Source: Meconema thalassinum (Eukaryota > Arthropoda > Insecta > Orthoptera > Tettigoniidae). Taken from it: a DNA stretch of 64,000 bases. A program made the position numbers and the translations under genes. The stretch's first letter is position 1. Every line of letters starts with the position of its first letter. The notes beneath the pieces were generated by a model. That model was not told where the DNA came from. It made no database searches and saw nothing but the letters and a program-made list of their open reading frames with translations. Positions 1 through 12,878 of this stretch are shown piece after piece. The DNA lies in contig OX336392.1 in assembly GCA_946902985.2 (NCBI GenBank), positions 23,938,982-24,002,981 of the forward strand, in the 5' to 3' direction.

Positions 1-3000
1 ATTTACAGACAATATACAGAAATTTTCCAAACACATTTGACAATCTTTTTGGAAACACAAGTCCGATTAATAGTCCTGTGGACTGTGTTCCAAAATTATT
101 AATATTTAATTCCAGTTCAAAGTTAATTGTCTATACTGGAAATATCGTAGATCACTGTTTGAATATTTACATGATATTAACACTCGTAGAATAAATGTTC
201 ATAGAATTTTTAACTTTCACTTGTTTTTCCAGTTTCAAAAATATATCGTCGAAAATATTATTATCATTGAAGCAACACAAATTATTAACACATATTAATA
301 ACATCTGAAAAGTATTTGACCTTGAGCATAGCATCGAAGAACTGTGCGAAGCACAACAACAATTAATTGTTCTTCTGACATTAAACATTCGAGAAGTGAC
401 TCGATTATGAACTTCAAGTTTCTAACAAAATACATGATTTCTGAATCATCAACTTGATCACTAAATTGTTGAACCATTCAACTATTCAATTTTCCACTTG
501 GAATCATTATTATAAAAAATATTTATATTCATGGCCATTTTTAGCAACTTTCACAACTTGCAATTCTTCGACAGAATGCGGAAATTAGAATTGTAGTTTT
601 ATAATGGATTCATTTAGTTCATGGCACTAGGATTGAAAATATCCTTCAAATTATTCGTGGTTAAAGAATTATTTTTAATTGGCAGTGGCCCATTCTATTA
701 TTTGTGTAAGAACACAATATTACAACAACAACGGCAAAGGTCTTCCTCTGAAGAAGAATAAACTACTATCATGACAAATCCGGGTTCTAGCAAAATCAAA
801 GTCTAAATGGAATTCGTAAACAAGGTTGAAATAAGAACTGATGGTTTTAAAGAAATAACCTTCGGGTCATTCATACGACGAAATGTGTAGTTCCAATACT
901 CCTACTATAAACCTGAGCCATCGAACCTGCTATTTGATTGATGCTCGAAAAAATCTCCTCATTCCTGCGACTTAACATGCGCACCTGGGAATGGCATTTC
1001 AACTACTCCACACATAAATTATCTTCACAAAATTTATACAATAAATCAAGCCTCTGCTTGTTATCAACACTGGAAGATTAATAAACTTACAAGTTTATTT
1101 TATTTTACCATTCAGTTCAACCCGTGAATTTACCATACTTATGAAAAGCTTTATTTCACTTTCGAGTGTATTTACGTCATGATTTTATAGAAATACAAAA
1201 ATATCCTATTTGATACAATTATCAATTGCTTCCCGTTTCATGCCTCTCCGTGTTATCTGAAAAATATACTTTGCTCATTGCAAATATCAACTGTTCAACC
1301 AGAACTGAAATATTGGTTGAATGCGGGCTTGCGCTAACCACTCTCCTTCGGAAAATCTCCTGTTCCAAACTAGAAATGATTAAACTACTTCATAGGCTCT
1401 CTCTCAATACATATGATTATTAGAAAATATAATATCCAAGAATTATTTAGAAAAATTATAAAAATTATTATTATTATTATTATTAGTGGATTATTATTAT
1501 TATTATTTATTATATTATTTTAAATATGTTTAATTATCATCTCATTATGTGAGAATCCACATGTTCGAACCTTCGAATATGGAAAAAATATCCATTCCTC
1601 AACAAAAATAAATTTAACTTTTACAGTTACATCGGTTGATTACCGTGGTTTCCCAAAAATATGAAATATTCAAATAAATGCTCAAAATGCTCGGTCATCG
1701 ATCCTAAACTGTTCTGAGTGCTGAAAATACTCAGAATAACTCTAATAAGTCTTGCGTAAATCATTGCAAGATTTAAATACGACGAAAAATAAAATGTGTT
1801 GGTCATCTGCAGAAAAAAAATAGTTTGTTCCAATTAGCTAGGCATAATATAATTCAAATGTGGCTTACATTTCTTGATGGTCTTGAAGCGTAGTAAATCT
1901 GGTCTGTACCAGATTTATCCATAGACATGCCCTAGCGGACAAGCACGTATAATCCTTGTATCCGCCGCCATCATATACCCACAATTCGTCTAGTCAGACA
2001 TAGTGGTAGTATCTTTCGACGTTTGAATTAACAGTGGTTCCATTTTAATATGGGCTTCTATCAAAGCCATAACAGTTTGTTTAAATAGGGTAAGATCTAA
2101 GTGATCTCTTCTTAGATATGTCAGTTGTAACATAACTCACTGTAATCTTATCAGTACAAGAAAAACACTGACAGTCTAAGCAATTAACGGCTGTTCTGAA
2201 GATCGTTCCCTGGGCATGGTTTGTTATATCACCATCTGCCATGCGCTAAGCAACTTGCAGTTTCCCTTGCGTAGACTAATGAACGCCACCGTTATAGACT
2301 AGTCTTCAGTGTACTGACAGATCGAAGTGGTTAACTAGTTACAAAATAATGAAAAACTGACTGAATGGATTTAAACATCCAAGTATTAAGTTATTACTGG
2401 ACTGTGACAAAATACTATTTTCTAGACAAAGTCTAGCATATGTCCTTGTAGAAATATAAAAATTTCCACCAATGTCTGTAGAAAATCAATCACCTCAGTG
2501 AATCTCCTCGCCGTAAACTTACTGAGTTCCAACTCGTAGCGCAGCACTTTTCGTGACTATCACGACTTGAAAAGAACTTCTGCGTAGATCCGGCAACCAT
2601 GTGCCTTGGCTCAGCGTAGATGCAACTTGCTCGCCAAGTGCTTGTGTTAGAATGAGCTGAAGTTGCTTCGGCCAGCTGGCTTTTATTCAAAACTGTCAGG
2701 GTCACGCGTCATCACCTGATATCTAGAAATCCTCATATCTCTTGAATCCCTGGTCCGATTTACTTGATACTAATTGCGTTCTCTTTCATTTGGCCGTGCC
2801 AGTAATCTGATCCCAGTCTCAAGTCTTTACTCCATAGTTAACTATTTAATCAATAAATAGCCTCCACCTCTGCTATTACTCGCTACGTCACTTGACATCC
2901 AACTATCGGTAAATTCCTTCCAAATGCTTCGAGAAGCAATGTAGCGCGATATTCAAATATCTCAACTTTCAAAAGCGGCTACAGCCTTTCCCTTGATATC

Positions 3001-3045
3001 TAGGTGTCTGAATCTTGGAATACCCATTCCTAGAGTTGGGCACAA
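1..3045. other. Unassigned AT-rich DNA
   Basis: No convincing gene. The reading frames here are short and show no motif I recognise. A TTA/ATT microsatellite lies at about 1465-1520. The stretch from about 1860 to 3045 is less AT-rich and may be an old LTR or other mobile-element remnant, but I could not find its ends or coding sequence. Its right border abuts the truncated Gypsy LTR. Confidence 0.5.
1465..1522. repeat. (TTA)n microsatellite
   Basis: An imperfect run of TTA/ATT trinucleotides, interrupted once by GTGGA. Nothing suggests a function. Confidence 0.85.
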
Positions 3046-6000
3046 TACAACAAAAACATAAACTAAGGATATTTTACATTTACTTCCCACAACGAAAATC
3101 AAAGTTATTTGTGAGTCTCTTCTTAAAATTAGTGCTCCACTTCACTCCAGTCTATTCCTAGCATCCTATTATTGATTCTCTCTGACATCTACGAGTGTCC
3201 ATAGTGTTCTTCACGTGTCACAATTTAACATAAACTGGAGTATCAGAACACAATAATTACAATATCTTTAAATGACATTCATTCTACAATAATTAAACAT
3301 TAATCCGTTTTTTCACGGGGCATTTACTTAAAATAACATAAATTCATTATCTTATGCCTTATTAACAAGTGTTGTGTCGCGTGAATCGTATTCTTTTTTT
3401 TTCATCAATTTGCAACGCAGAAGTGGTACGTTTTCCCTTCCAAAATACACATGGATAGAAATGTGTATAGCTTCACCATGCAACGATTTCTGGGTCTGGT
3501 CAAACCATTATCGTTACAAACGTGTCATATCACTGAAATCCTCTACCCGTCTGCATAAATTAGTGTGAACTGGGCAAAATGCACTTTATAAAGATGCCTA
3601 AATTTATTTGGTGCAGTATTCCTCCTCAGAGGATAACTGGGCCAAATATTATCCGATCACAGTGATCCAACATGGTATGTGTGTGGAAATACATCATTTA
3701 ATTGAATTGGCATCATCACATCAATCATATCTTAATTCCTTTTCGAAATATCGAGATTCTTCTGTGTCCCACTAAGCTTTTAAAATAAAGGACTCAGGTC
3801 AATAGACCTCCTTTCCAAGCGGGCAATAAAATTAGTTCCAGCTGGCCGAGCAAGACGGCCGCCAGCCTCGTGGCCTTCCTGCCACCCCGTATGGCTGCTA
3901 GCAAGGTCAAGATTGTTTACATGTGCAGTACAATGGAGGTACCCTGAGTGTTGTCCCTAGTAATTGAGTCATTCTAATTATTTAACACCTACATTTAGTA
4001 TAATGGGCTCAATTCTGCTCCTAATTAATATTCATGGCAGGGGATGGATCGAGTAATAGCCTTGCCGTTCTGTGGCGATACTAGTGGCTTCTGGCGCGCA
4101 TCTCGATAGAGTATCCAAGTTTTCTCATCGAAGCAGCTGCCTAATAATAAGGAAATCGGCGTTTCCTAACGACGAACATGATTCTTACCTCTCAGGGCAG
4201 ATCAATTAATACATAGGCTCAAGTAGGGTCTCGAAGAGTTATCCCTCGTGGCACAATTCCTGCAAGCGGTGGATACAGACAGACTCCGTCTTACTCGCTG
4301 CGAATAATACAAGTATGCACCAAGGCGATACTGTCTCGTAGATTAGCCAACTTTTCACCTAACGCGCAAGCTATGTTTGAATGATCCCCGCAACTTATTG
4401 ACGGAAATCACTTGATTCTACGTTACTTGCTCGCTGTATGCGGCTCAAACAATACTTCTCATAGATGACTCAATTATTAAAGCACTCACGTCCTATATGC
4501 AATTACTTTTAAGCCAAAGCTTTAAGTAGCTCCTAAAACAAGTATAAATTTACTGGCTTACATTACCTTAATGGTTCTCAAATACAACCCTGTAGAATTT
4601 ACCATATTAAATATACATTCAACACTTCAATGACACTGAAAACCTCTCATATATCGATATATTTTACGTTACTATCTTACTGTTTACAAAAATACACTAT
4701 TTTTACGTTACACATGACACACTTTGCACGTACCCTAGGCCTGACACGCCTATTACTTTACTTATTACTGTTACCGACCCCAAATTATTATTATTATTAA
4801 CATTTAACGTTACCGTTACGTTCATCACTAACTTAGGCCTAAATAGCCGTGAGCAAATCACCCTCCAAGCCATATTTTACCAAAATACGAGGGGTGTAAG
4901 CTCGTACATAAATGACTGTTAAATCTTAGTCTTAAAGTGATGCTTCGTTGTATGGTGAACTATTTAATTATATCAACATTGAAAATTTGTACTCACTTTT
5001 CATTTTTGCAGGATTAGTCCAGCATGCCAGCCACGAGCCTACCATGATGCTTGGTTTAAGCCATCATGCTATATCTCACACGACACATGGTATTATACAC
5101 TTCACACAAGATAATCACTTTTCATCAGTGGCCTTTTTCACTTTAACACAATATATATTTTTTCCCATACACATAAACACTTTTAAAATCATTGTAATAA
5201 AACTTATATACACTTCCCGCACTATTTCACATGTGGATCCTTAATTGGACTCCTACTAACGCCTGACCTCAGAGATGCGTTGCAGCTAACTTGAGACAAC
5301 CGCTGGTCTCCGTGAAAGTCTATCATGCGTGTGCGTGCGTTCGATTCCCGTCACCTACATTTCATATCATCTCTACTGCAATTCTGTTCATTTCTCTGTC
5401 ACGATTCTTTGTGATGCCTTCCAGGCTCCCATAATTGTAGTGACCCTGATAATAATGTGTCATTTTTAAATATGACAACACCTCCTGGTATATTCACTGT
5501 CCAAAAACATCCTACATTATCCCTACGCTGTAGCGAATATATACTTGCGTATAATATTGGATAAATATCTGCTGTAGATTAAATCTTACGCGATACATAA
5601 TTACTATTAAGAACTGCATGATGCGCTTCCATTGTTCTCCAAATATACTGGAGCGTCGATACATTAACAATTCGTGCACTTTCTTGCGTGATCTGGCAGC
5701 GTATTAGTTTACGTGTTGAGTCAAGACGAACTGGAGAAGAACTGGGGATGAACTAACATTTCTGCGAAGCTCCTCTATATAAAGGTTTCTCGTAAAACGT
5801 AGTCCACTGAACACACAGGACCGATTCCTTTCTAGAAATAATGCATTTCCAGACAAAGTGACGTATAAACCTCGTTTGTCTAGGTGTGGAGGTCCCAAAA
5901 TCACTCGCGTGCAAGCGATCGCTTCGGCCAATTAATTACAATTAATTGCTTTCTTCCATAGCGTCATGACGCTACCCTGGTACTTACCCTCGTGCTGGTC

Positions 6001-6593
6001 TCCAAATCATTCCTCCTGCGCGTAGGCAGTGTGTTCATAGGCTCATTTATAGATATAGGCTTTAATTTAGGCGTGAGACCACTCCTAAATTACCTTTCCT
6101 AGAATATATTCACCTGGGTGTAAATTTTACTTCATTTCAATGCTCCAATTGGCTGTACACAATTAATTTCTGTGGGCGACTACCCCTTCTCCGGTCTCCG
6201 GCCTTGTGCACTGGTGAACCCCAGAGTCATTAATCTCGAGCTGTCCCTGTGGTCCAGACGGAAATGAGTCCCTCGGCGTCACCTAAATACGCCCCTCTGC
6301 TGGCTGCGATTAGTCAAATGTCAAGCTGGTTTGCTTTCATGCGTCCAGGCTTCCAAAACGTACATATGCCTGCATTTTCTTACAATTATTCACCTTAAAC
6401 AGCTATGATATTCACATTCTAGCCGTGTAATCATGCTATTGTGATATCTGCCATTATAACTCATTGCTCTTCGGGTTCCCTGTAGCTGTTCCCCCTCAGA
6501 GATCAATGGTTCGATTCTGGGCAGAATCATGGGCCTGGTCTTCTCTGATAAGACCCGAGTTCGATGCAAATCTGCCGTGTCCCATTGGGCACA
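3046..6593 (-). repeat. 3' LTR of the Gypsy element (truncated at its far end)
   Basis: This is a near-identical direct repeat of 17065-19485 plus 21007-22132. On the minus strand it begins TGTGCCCAATGG immediately after a purine tract, as a 3' LTR should. Compared with the inferred 5' LTR it lacks roughly the last 0.55 kb, the part that would correspond to 16656-17064 and 12888-13055. The 98-codon ORF at 4948-5244 recurs in the other LTR at 18966 only because the LTRs are copies; it shows no protein feature. Confidence 0.8.
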
Positions 6594-6606
6594 TCTTTCC
6601 CTCGCT
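6594..6606 (-). other. Polypurine tract of the Gypsy element
   Basis: Read on the minus strand, AGCGAGGGAAAGA directly precedes the TGTGCCC start of the 3' LTR. This is the place and composition expected for the primer of plus-strand DNA synthesis, and it fixes the LTR border. Confidence 0.7.
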
Positions 6607-6914
6607 AAACTCGGAAAATTCATTTTACAAGTGAATTCTTTCGGGCCTCCAGATGGCATTGACTCCATACAGTGTTTACTTTAAGCGGTCAGTACTCTCG
6701 GACAGTGGGTTGTCTCGTTTCCCCACTCCACTATGTCTGCCGTCGCATTTCCTCGTTCCGCTCCCTTAGTTGTTCATTCATTTCTTGGAGCTCTGCAGCG
6801 GCCTCACAAAACTGGTCGTAAAATTCTTGCAACTGGCACCTGCATTCAACCCTCGTTTGCCCTGGGTCTGCGAGCTGGCTGTCTTGCTTTCTTTCTCCCT
6901 GGTGCCGGCTTTTC
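6607..6914. other. Gypsy 3' non-coding stretch between pol and PPT
   Basis: About 300 bases between the inferred pol stop and the purine tract. Minus-strand frames are broken by stops and show no envelope features such as a signal peptide or membrane segment. Confidence 0.5.
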
Positions 6915-9900
6915 TCAAGACTCTCTGCGTGCTGTCATTTGGGTGTGCATGGCTTGTTCTTCTCTTGTTTCATATTCTTCTGGCGGACTATATAATTTTA
7001 AATTAGCTGCATTTACAACAACTTCTCTGCCTGTCTCCTCATCTTTGATTCTGTAGGCATTATTCTGCAAGTCCCTTATAATCAGGTAGGGTCCGTGATA
7101 GTTATGTTGGAACTTTTTGTATTTCCTGCTCTCTGGATCTGAACTAGCTGGTTTTTTTCAATAAGACGTATTCTCCTACGAGTAGTGGTCTGTGGTAGCG
7201 TTTCCTCCTATTTCTTCGCTGCCGTCTGTCCACTTCTTTCTTGAGATACTCGAATGTTCTCTGGATCCTCAACTCGCGTCCAGGCTGTGCATCTACAGGT
7301 GTCCGAATGACATTTTCCCATGGCCTCTCCGGTCTTCTATCAAGGTGTAGGCTCACGGGCACTTCTCCTGTCGCTTCATTGTTAATACAATACTCAATAA
7401 TCTCTAGTACATCTATCCACTTCCAGTTTTCTGTAGAGCAGTATATCTTCATGTATTTCTGCAGTTCCCTCATCACTCTTTCAGCGGAATTCGACTCCGG
7501 GTGTCGAACTGTGAACAAAATCTGTCTTATTCCCAGATTTTCCAACTCCCTGCGAAATTCTACGCTGGTAAAACAGCTCCCATGATCAGACAATATGTTC
7601 TCCGGCTGCCCTAGTATACTGGTTTTCTGAATTGGACAGAGGACTACCATTTTAGAAAACACGTCTAGTGCAACTAGGTTGTGTCTATTTCCTCTTCTAG
7701 CTCTCGGAAGCGGCCCGAAATTGTCCAGTGCCAGAAGCTGACATGGCGTCTCTGGCAAGAGTGGTATCGGTTCTTGCCTCATTAAATACGAGTTAGGCTT
7801 TACTCGTTGGCAAATATCGCATGTCCTGATTGTATTCCTGACTGTATCTCTAAGTTTTGACCAAATACATGCTTCTTTCAGCAGGGCAATAGATTTGTCT
7901 ACGCCAGGGTGGCCAAAAGCTCGGTGTGCCAACCATACTAGCCTTCTCTGAAATGCTGGTGGTATAACAATCCTAGGTCGAGTGTGGTCTGCATCGCTCC
8001 ATTTGTGTAGCATCTGGTTAAACCATAAATACTCCGTTGATAGTGCCTCGGCTTCAACATACGTCGGGGTTCCTCTGACAAGCTTTCCCTCGAAGTAATT
8101 AATCATCAACCGTATCCAGGGATCTTCACGTTGAAAAACGGTGATGTTCCTTAGATCATCTAAGGTCTTCTGGTCTCTAACTTCTATGTCGATAGCTAGA
8201 GCTTCCTCCTCATCAGCTGTCGGGTATCTGCTTAGCAAGTCAGGTAAGATATTGTCCTTCCCCGGGCAATACTCGATTTCCACTTGAAATTGCTGTATAT
8301 ACAAGGACCACCTCGTCAGTCTTTGACTCGACAAGTCAGTTTTCAACAGGAATGTTAGGGCTTTATGGTCCGTTCTCAATATAATTCTGAACCCATAAAT
8401 CAGTTTTCGCCAATACTGTAAGGCATACAGTATTGCGAGTAATTCGATCTCCGTGACCGTATAATTCTTTTCATTAGGTCTGCTTATGAATGCAATATAA
8501 GTTTTCTCCTCTGGCCTGTCCACATTTTCCTGGTAGAGCATCGCCCCAATGCCTATAAGTGATGAGACAATCTGGATAATAAATTTCTGGGTGTAGTCTG
8601 GATATCCCAATTTAACATAATCTAAAAGCATCTGTTTAGACTTCACGAAGGCTTCCTCGCATTTTTTCGTCCATCGCCACCTTCCCCCTTTCTTCAGTAA
8701 ATCTTGGAGTGGTGCTACGGTCTCGGTATACGTCGGGCAATGGCTTGAAAAGAATCCAATAACGCCTAGATATTGCCTGACGTTCTTCACCTTCGTTGGT
8801 CTCGGGAAATGTTCAATGACCTCCAATTTTCCCGGATTAGGCCTAACTCCTTGCGCATCTATTATGTGGCCTAGGAATTTAACTTCTCTCTGACCAAAGT
8901 TAGATTTCTTTATATTGACCTTAAAGTTAGCCTGACTTAGGTCATCCAACAGCTTGCGTACGTCTCTGATGTGTTCTTCGATTGTTTCGGATGTCAGTAG
9001 TATATCATCTACATAACATATGGTTGTTGCTTTTACTTCTTCAGACAGGTTTCGATCAAGCGCTCGTATCAACGCTGAACCCGCTGTTTTCAGGCCGAAA
9101 GGGAGACGCACGAATTAGTATGTATGCTGATCGAATAAAAACCCAGTTAATAAGCTTGTTTTCTCCTCCAGAGCAAGATGGTGAAAACTTGCTGTCAAGT
9201 CAAGATTTGAGAATACAGTCTTTCTTTTGAACCTCCTGAGGACCTCCTTAATGGGCGACACTTGGTCAAATTCTGGTATGACCTTGGAATTCAAATTCCG
9301 CAGGTCCAGGCATATCCTTACACTTCCGTCCTGTTTAGGTACAACTACCAGTGGGCTGACATAAGGTGTGGCCGTCTTTACAATGACGCCCGCCTCTAGC
9401 ATCTCCTGTATTGCTTCCTTGACCTTTAAATAATGTTTTTCGGCTACAGGATAAGGCTTTTGTCTGAATGGTGTCCAGTCACTAACTTGGAACGCATATT
9501 TGAAATTCTTGATCCGGCCAGGTCTCGAATCGAAGACTCCTTTGTATTCAAATAGCAGTTCCCTTAACATTTGCTTATGCTCTGGACCAATTTTAGCTTC
9601 CTCTAACTTTTCTCCCAGGCATTCTTCAAATTGTGGTTCGAGGTCCTTTTCAATGTCTGCGGCCAGTGTTGCCAACTCTCCCTCGATGTCTTCTGTTGTC
9701 AATACTGCATCCCCAGTCATATCTCCGTATGTATGCCATACGTACTCTTCTGGTCTCGTTTCATTGTGTTTTAATGAGAGCTCTAAATTTTCATTTCCCT
9801 CACTTGCACGAAACATAACAATGTCTTGTGAGAGATCTATTATGACCTTATATTCTCTTATGAAATCCATGCCAACAATAATGTTAAAAGGCAGCTTATT

Positions 9901-10289
9901 CACAAGTTGGAAGCTTTGTGAGAATGTAGAGTTCCCTATCTGTAAATCTAAAAATACTTGGTATCTGCACATCATTACTTTATCTGGTATCACGCCTTTT
10001 ATCTTCACGCATGAAATAGGTATTTTCAATACGTGGATTTTACTTTGGATTTCATTATATAGCGCCTGGGTAATTAGACATACCGTTGAGCCTGTGTCTA
10101 GAAGACTTCTTATCTTCATGCCTGCGATGTTTACAATTATAATGGGTAGTTCCCTTCTTACATTGACCGGCCCTTCATCCTGGTCTTCAATAAGTTCCTC
10201 AGGTTTGGCAATCCAGTTAACCACATTCACTGTATTCCATCCTGCCTTTATCTCTCCTATTTGGTCATTTAATTTTGGTGTTTTTTTTT
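6915..10289 (-). pseudogene. Gypsy pol: protease, reverse transcriptase, RNase H, integrase (broken)
   Basis: The frame enters from gag by a -1 shift at the A9 run (10281-10289). Visible motifs in order: aspartic protease LLDTGST (about 10085-10105), reverse transcriptase with LPFGLK and catalytic YVDD (about 9004-9015), RNase H (about 8300-8650), the integrase His/Cys zinc region with a closing CDIC (about 7815-7945), and catalytic core residues in LALDNFGP, LSDHGSCF and SNSAERV. Defects: an in-frame TAA at 9112-9114 just before FVRLPFGL, looking like a CAA-to-TAA change; and a frameshift near 7148 after which a C-terminal GPY-type region (HNYHGPYLI) continues in another frame to a stop at 6915. 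The interval between the first two integrase Asp residues looks short, about 46 residues, suggesting a small in-frame loss. No chromodomain is seen. Confidence 0.85.
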
Positions 10290-12574
10290 CATTGCTCCAT
10301 TCTTTGTGGAGTTCTTCTGTCTGTCTTCGTACTGCTGAAGTTCCAGACTCTTGGCTCCGTCATCATTATTGTAGATGTTGGATGACCTTCTATTCTTAAT
10401 CGCTTCATCCCAATGCACTTGCGATTTTCTATTGTCATCTCCACGCTCCTCCATATATCTTAGTGATGCATGATAGCGTTCTTCTGCTTCTTCGTCGAAC
10501 CCGCGACTCTGTTCTTGGGATCTCCATTCTCGGTTATTCCCATTTCGGCCGTAATGTCTTCTGTTATCAGGCTGTTGGTCTCTCGTATCGCGCTGATTCC
10601 AGGTTTTTCTTTTCTCCGTTTCGGTGCTAGTAGACTTACTTTTAGTCTGCACCCTAGTCGATTCAGTAGGTGTAGTAGTCATGTGGACTTGTTCCGTGTT
10701 CCGACTTTGCCTTGTGTGCTGCGCTGTAGTAAGATCGAGTTGTCTGAGCACTTCCTCCATGTCCGTCGCTGTCTTGGCATTTGCCGAGATTAATAGACGT
10801 TGTACTTCATATGGTAACTGCTTGGCTATCGCTATACACAGATATGACTCTCTAGGCCCTTCATCAAGTTCACGGAAACGGCACAATTGAGCTATAAAAA
10901 ACTCAGCGTACTTCGTTGGATTATTTGTACTATAGCGTCTGGAGTACAAGTCCAATCTGAGGTTCTGTTGTATATTTGCGTTCCAGTACCTGCTTAAAAA
11001 TGCCTGGCGAAATTCGTCAACGGTGTCAAACGTGTACCGAAAACTTCTAAACCATAAGGCGCACTCGCCTTCAGTCAGTTTTTCGATAGCTCTTAATCTT
11101 CGCTCTGGCGGTACCTTCGCGTCATTCAAGTACTCGGAAACCTCTTTTAGCCAGTATTTGGGTGTCATGTTTGAATTACTCCCAGAATATTTCTTCGGTT
11201 TCTCGTCACTAGCCCTCACAACAGTGACTATTTGGTTTTGTACAGCTATTTCATGCGGTGTGGATATAGCAATAGGTAAACCAGGCGTGGTATACGGGCT
11301 GTCACTTGGCATGGCTGTATTCTTTGGAGTGGGCTGTATCTCTGTATCTGCCCATCTATTTCTCCTATTTTCATCTATGCTTCCTTCATTGGATCTAGGA
11401 TTTCGCAATATGGATTCCTCCTGTGCGATCATTCTAGTTTCTATTTGGCTGTGCCTGTTTTCTGCCCTTTCTAAACGAGCTAATACCTCTCGTTCTATAT
11501 TTTTCAAGCGATCCCGGTTTTTCTCTGCCATAGAAAATACTTTCTCCTTGTCATCCTTAAGGCTTTTTTCATATGGGAAATTTTCCCCGCTAGACTCTGT
11601 CTTACCTCGGCAAGCGTTTTATCGCTGGCATCAGTCTTCAAGCCCTCTCGAAGTTCCAATTCTTCTCGTAAGCCTGTAACCTCCTTCTGGATGTGACCAT
11701 GCATATGGGAGATTTCGGTCCATATTTTTGAAATTTCTCCCTGATCCTCATCCTGCCTTTTATGAATGACTACAAGATCGTTTTGAGTCTGTTCTAACTC
11801 TTTTTGAACCTTTCCAACCTGCCTTTTCATGTTTGAGATTATTTCCTTATTCTCTTGAGCAGACGTTTTTATTTCACTGATCTCCTTGCATTGGTCAAGG
11901 ATATTCTGATCCTGCTTCCTTAAGGCTTCGTCTACAGCTTTTGCGTAGCCTGCCATACGATCATTCCATTTTCCGTCGCTGTCTTCGAGCCTTTGATCCA
12001 CGGTCTGAGTGAACGTATTAAATTGCTCTTGCTGACGCTTAGTATTCGCTTCGTTCTGATTTCGAATATCTTTAAGCTCTACGGACATACTGGTTAAGCT
12101 ATCATTAATCTCACGTTGTGATTCTCTGCACGCTTGCAGATTATTCTCTAGTTTTATCTCTATTGACTCAAAACGTTTGTCGTTATTTGCTTGAATCTCT
12201 GAAACCACGCTAACAATATTCTTAGTTACCACTTGCTTAATAGATTCTTTAACATCATCAATTTTTTTATTGACCTCTAATAGGTTTGAATCTTACTGCG
12301 TGTTTACTGTAGCCAACATCTGGCTTACCTCAGTTTGATTGGTCACTAACTGAATATTTACTGTAGCCAACATCTGGCTCATTTTAGTTTGGTTAGCCTC
12401 TAATCTAGTATTCATTTCAGTTTGATTAATCTCTAACTGAGTATTTACTGTAGCCAATCTACCCGCTATTTCATCTTGAAATGCTTTAGCCTCTTCCCTA
12501 CTCTTAGCATGAGCAGTATCAAAATGTTCTTTTAACTCCGCGATACACTTGAGTACCCCCTCATTTCCAGCCAT
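10269..12574 (-). pseudogene. Gypsy gag with long coiled-coil N-terminus (broken)
   Basis: The likely start is the ATG at 12572-12574. Three parts are visible. First, 12293-12574: Thr/Gln/Asn-rich repeats such as LATVNTQLEINQTEM and LATVNIQLVTNQTEV, about 15-20 residues each. Second, 11504-12292: a long charged coiled coil. Third, 10269-11531: a retrotransposon Gag core (about 10800-11180, with YWLKEV and ALWFRSFRY) followed by an Arg/Gln/Asn-rich tail. An in-frame TAA at 12293-12295 separates parts one and two; a frameshift near an A6 run at about 11560-11570 separates parts two and three. I see no CCHC zinc knuckle, so the basic tail may bind RNA instead. Gag forms the particle that packages element RNA. 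Confidence 0.75.
10281..10289 (-). promoter_or_regulatory. Candidate -1 ribosomal frameshift site between gag and pol
   Basis: On the minus strand the last gag codons read ATG then nine A residues, then CAC CAA AAT TAA. The run contains the slippery pattern A AAA AAA in the gag frame. The -1 frame stays open from the run into protease. The position and register fit gag-pol frameshifting in Gypsy elements; I did not verify a downstream stimulatory structure. Confidence 0.55.
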
Positions 12575-12878
12575 CCTGTATTTCTTATTTTGAGATTCAG
12601 GCAGGCCGTAGCTGAGCATGCTGGCACGTTATATTGGGAAAAAGAATTCCGATGTCGCGACAACAACAACATTCATATTACACAGTGCTGTAACCACCTA
12701 TGGAATGGGTTTAGACCCACGTACCCGTCTGACAACAGTGTCTAATGTCTGAGTATCACCTAAAAAGACTCACAATCGTTCAAACACAGTTTGAGGAAAA
12801 AATTACTATATTGGTTTTCCCCATGAAAACCATGCTATTATTATGGGGTTTTCTGAATCCCATAAGCCTCACGTAATC
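12575..12878 (-). other. Gypsy leader between primer site and gag
   Basis: Minus-strand 5' untranslated leader of about 300 bases. No long ORF. The plus-strand sequence includes ACAACAACAA near 12660. Packaging or dimerisation signals would be expected here, but I cannot identify one. Confidence 0.45.

Noticed and set aside
295..477. Minus-strand ORF with a leucine-rich pattern, considered as retroelement gag
   Set aside because: Only 60 codons, no definable motif, and no neighbouring retroelement sequence to support it.
4948..5244. 98-codon ORF found again at 18966-19262
   Set aside because: The repetition is explained by the LTR duplication. The protein shows no domain, and the changes between copies are not obviously synonymous.
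6733..7056. Possible membrane protein (107 codons) near the Gypsy 3' end, an env candidate
   Set aside because: It is on the strand opposite to gag-pol and antisense to the frameshifted pol C-terminus, so it cannot be an env gene of this element.
9500..10399. 299-codon plus-strand ORF
   Set aside because: It is the antisense shadow of the Gypsy pol and gag genes, whose motifs are clear on the minus strand.
11023..11679. 218-codon plus-strand ORF rich in Ser and Leu
   Set aside because: Antisense shadow of gag; its hydrophobic look comes from complementing Lys/Glu/Arg-rich codons.
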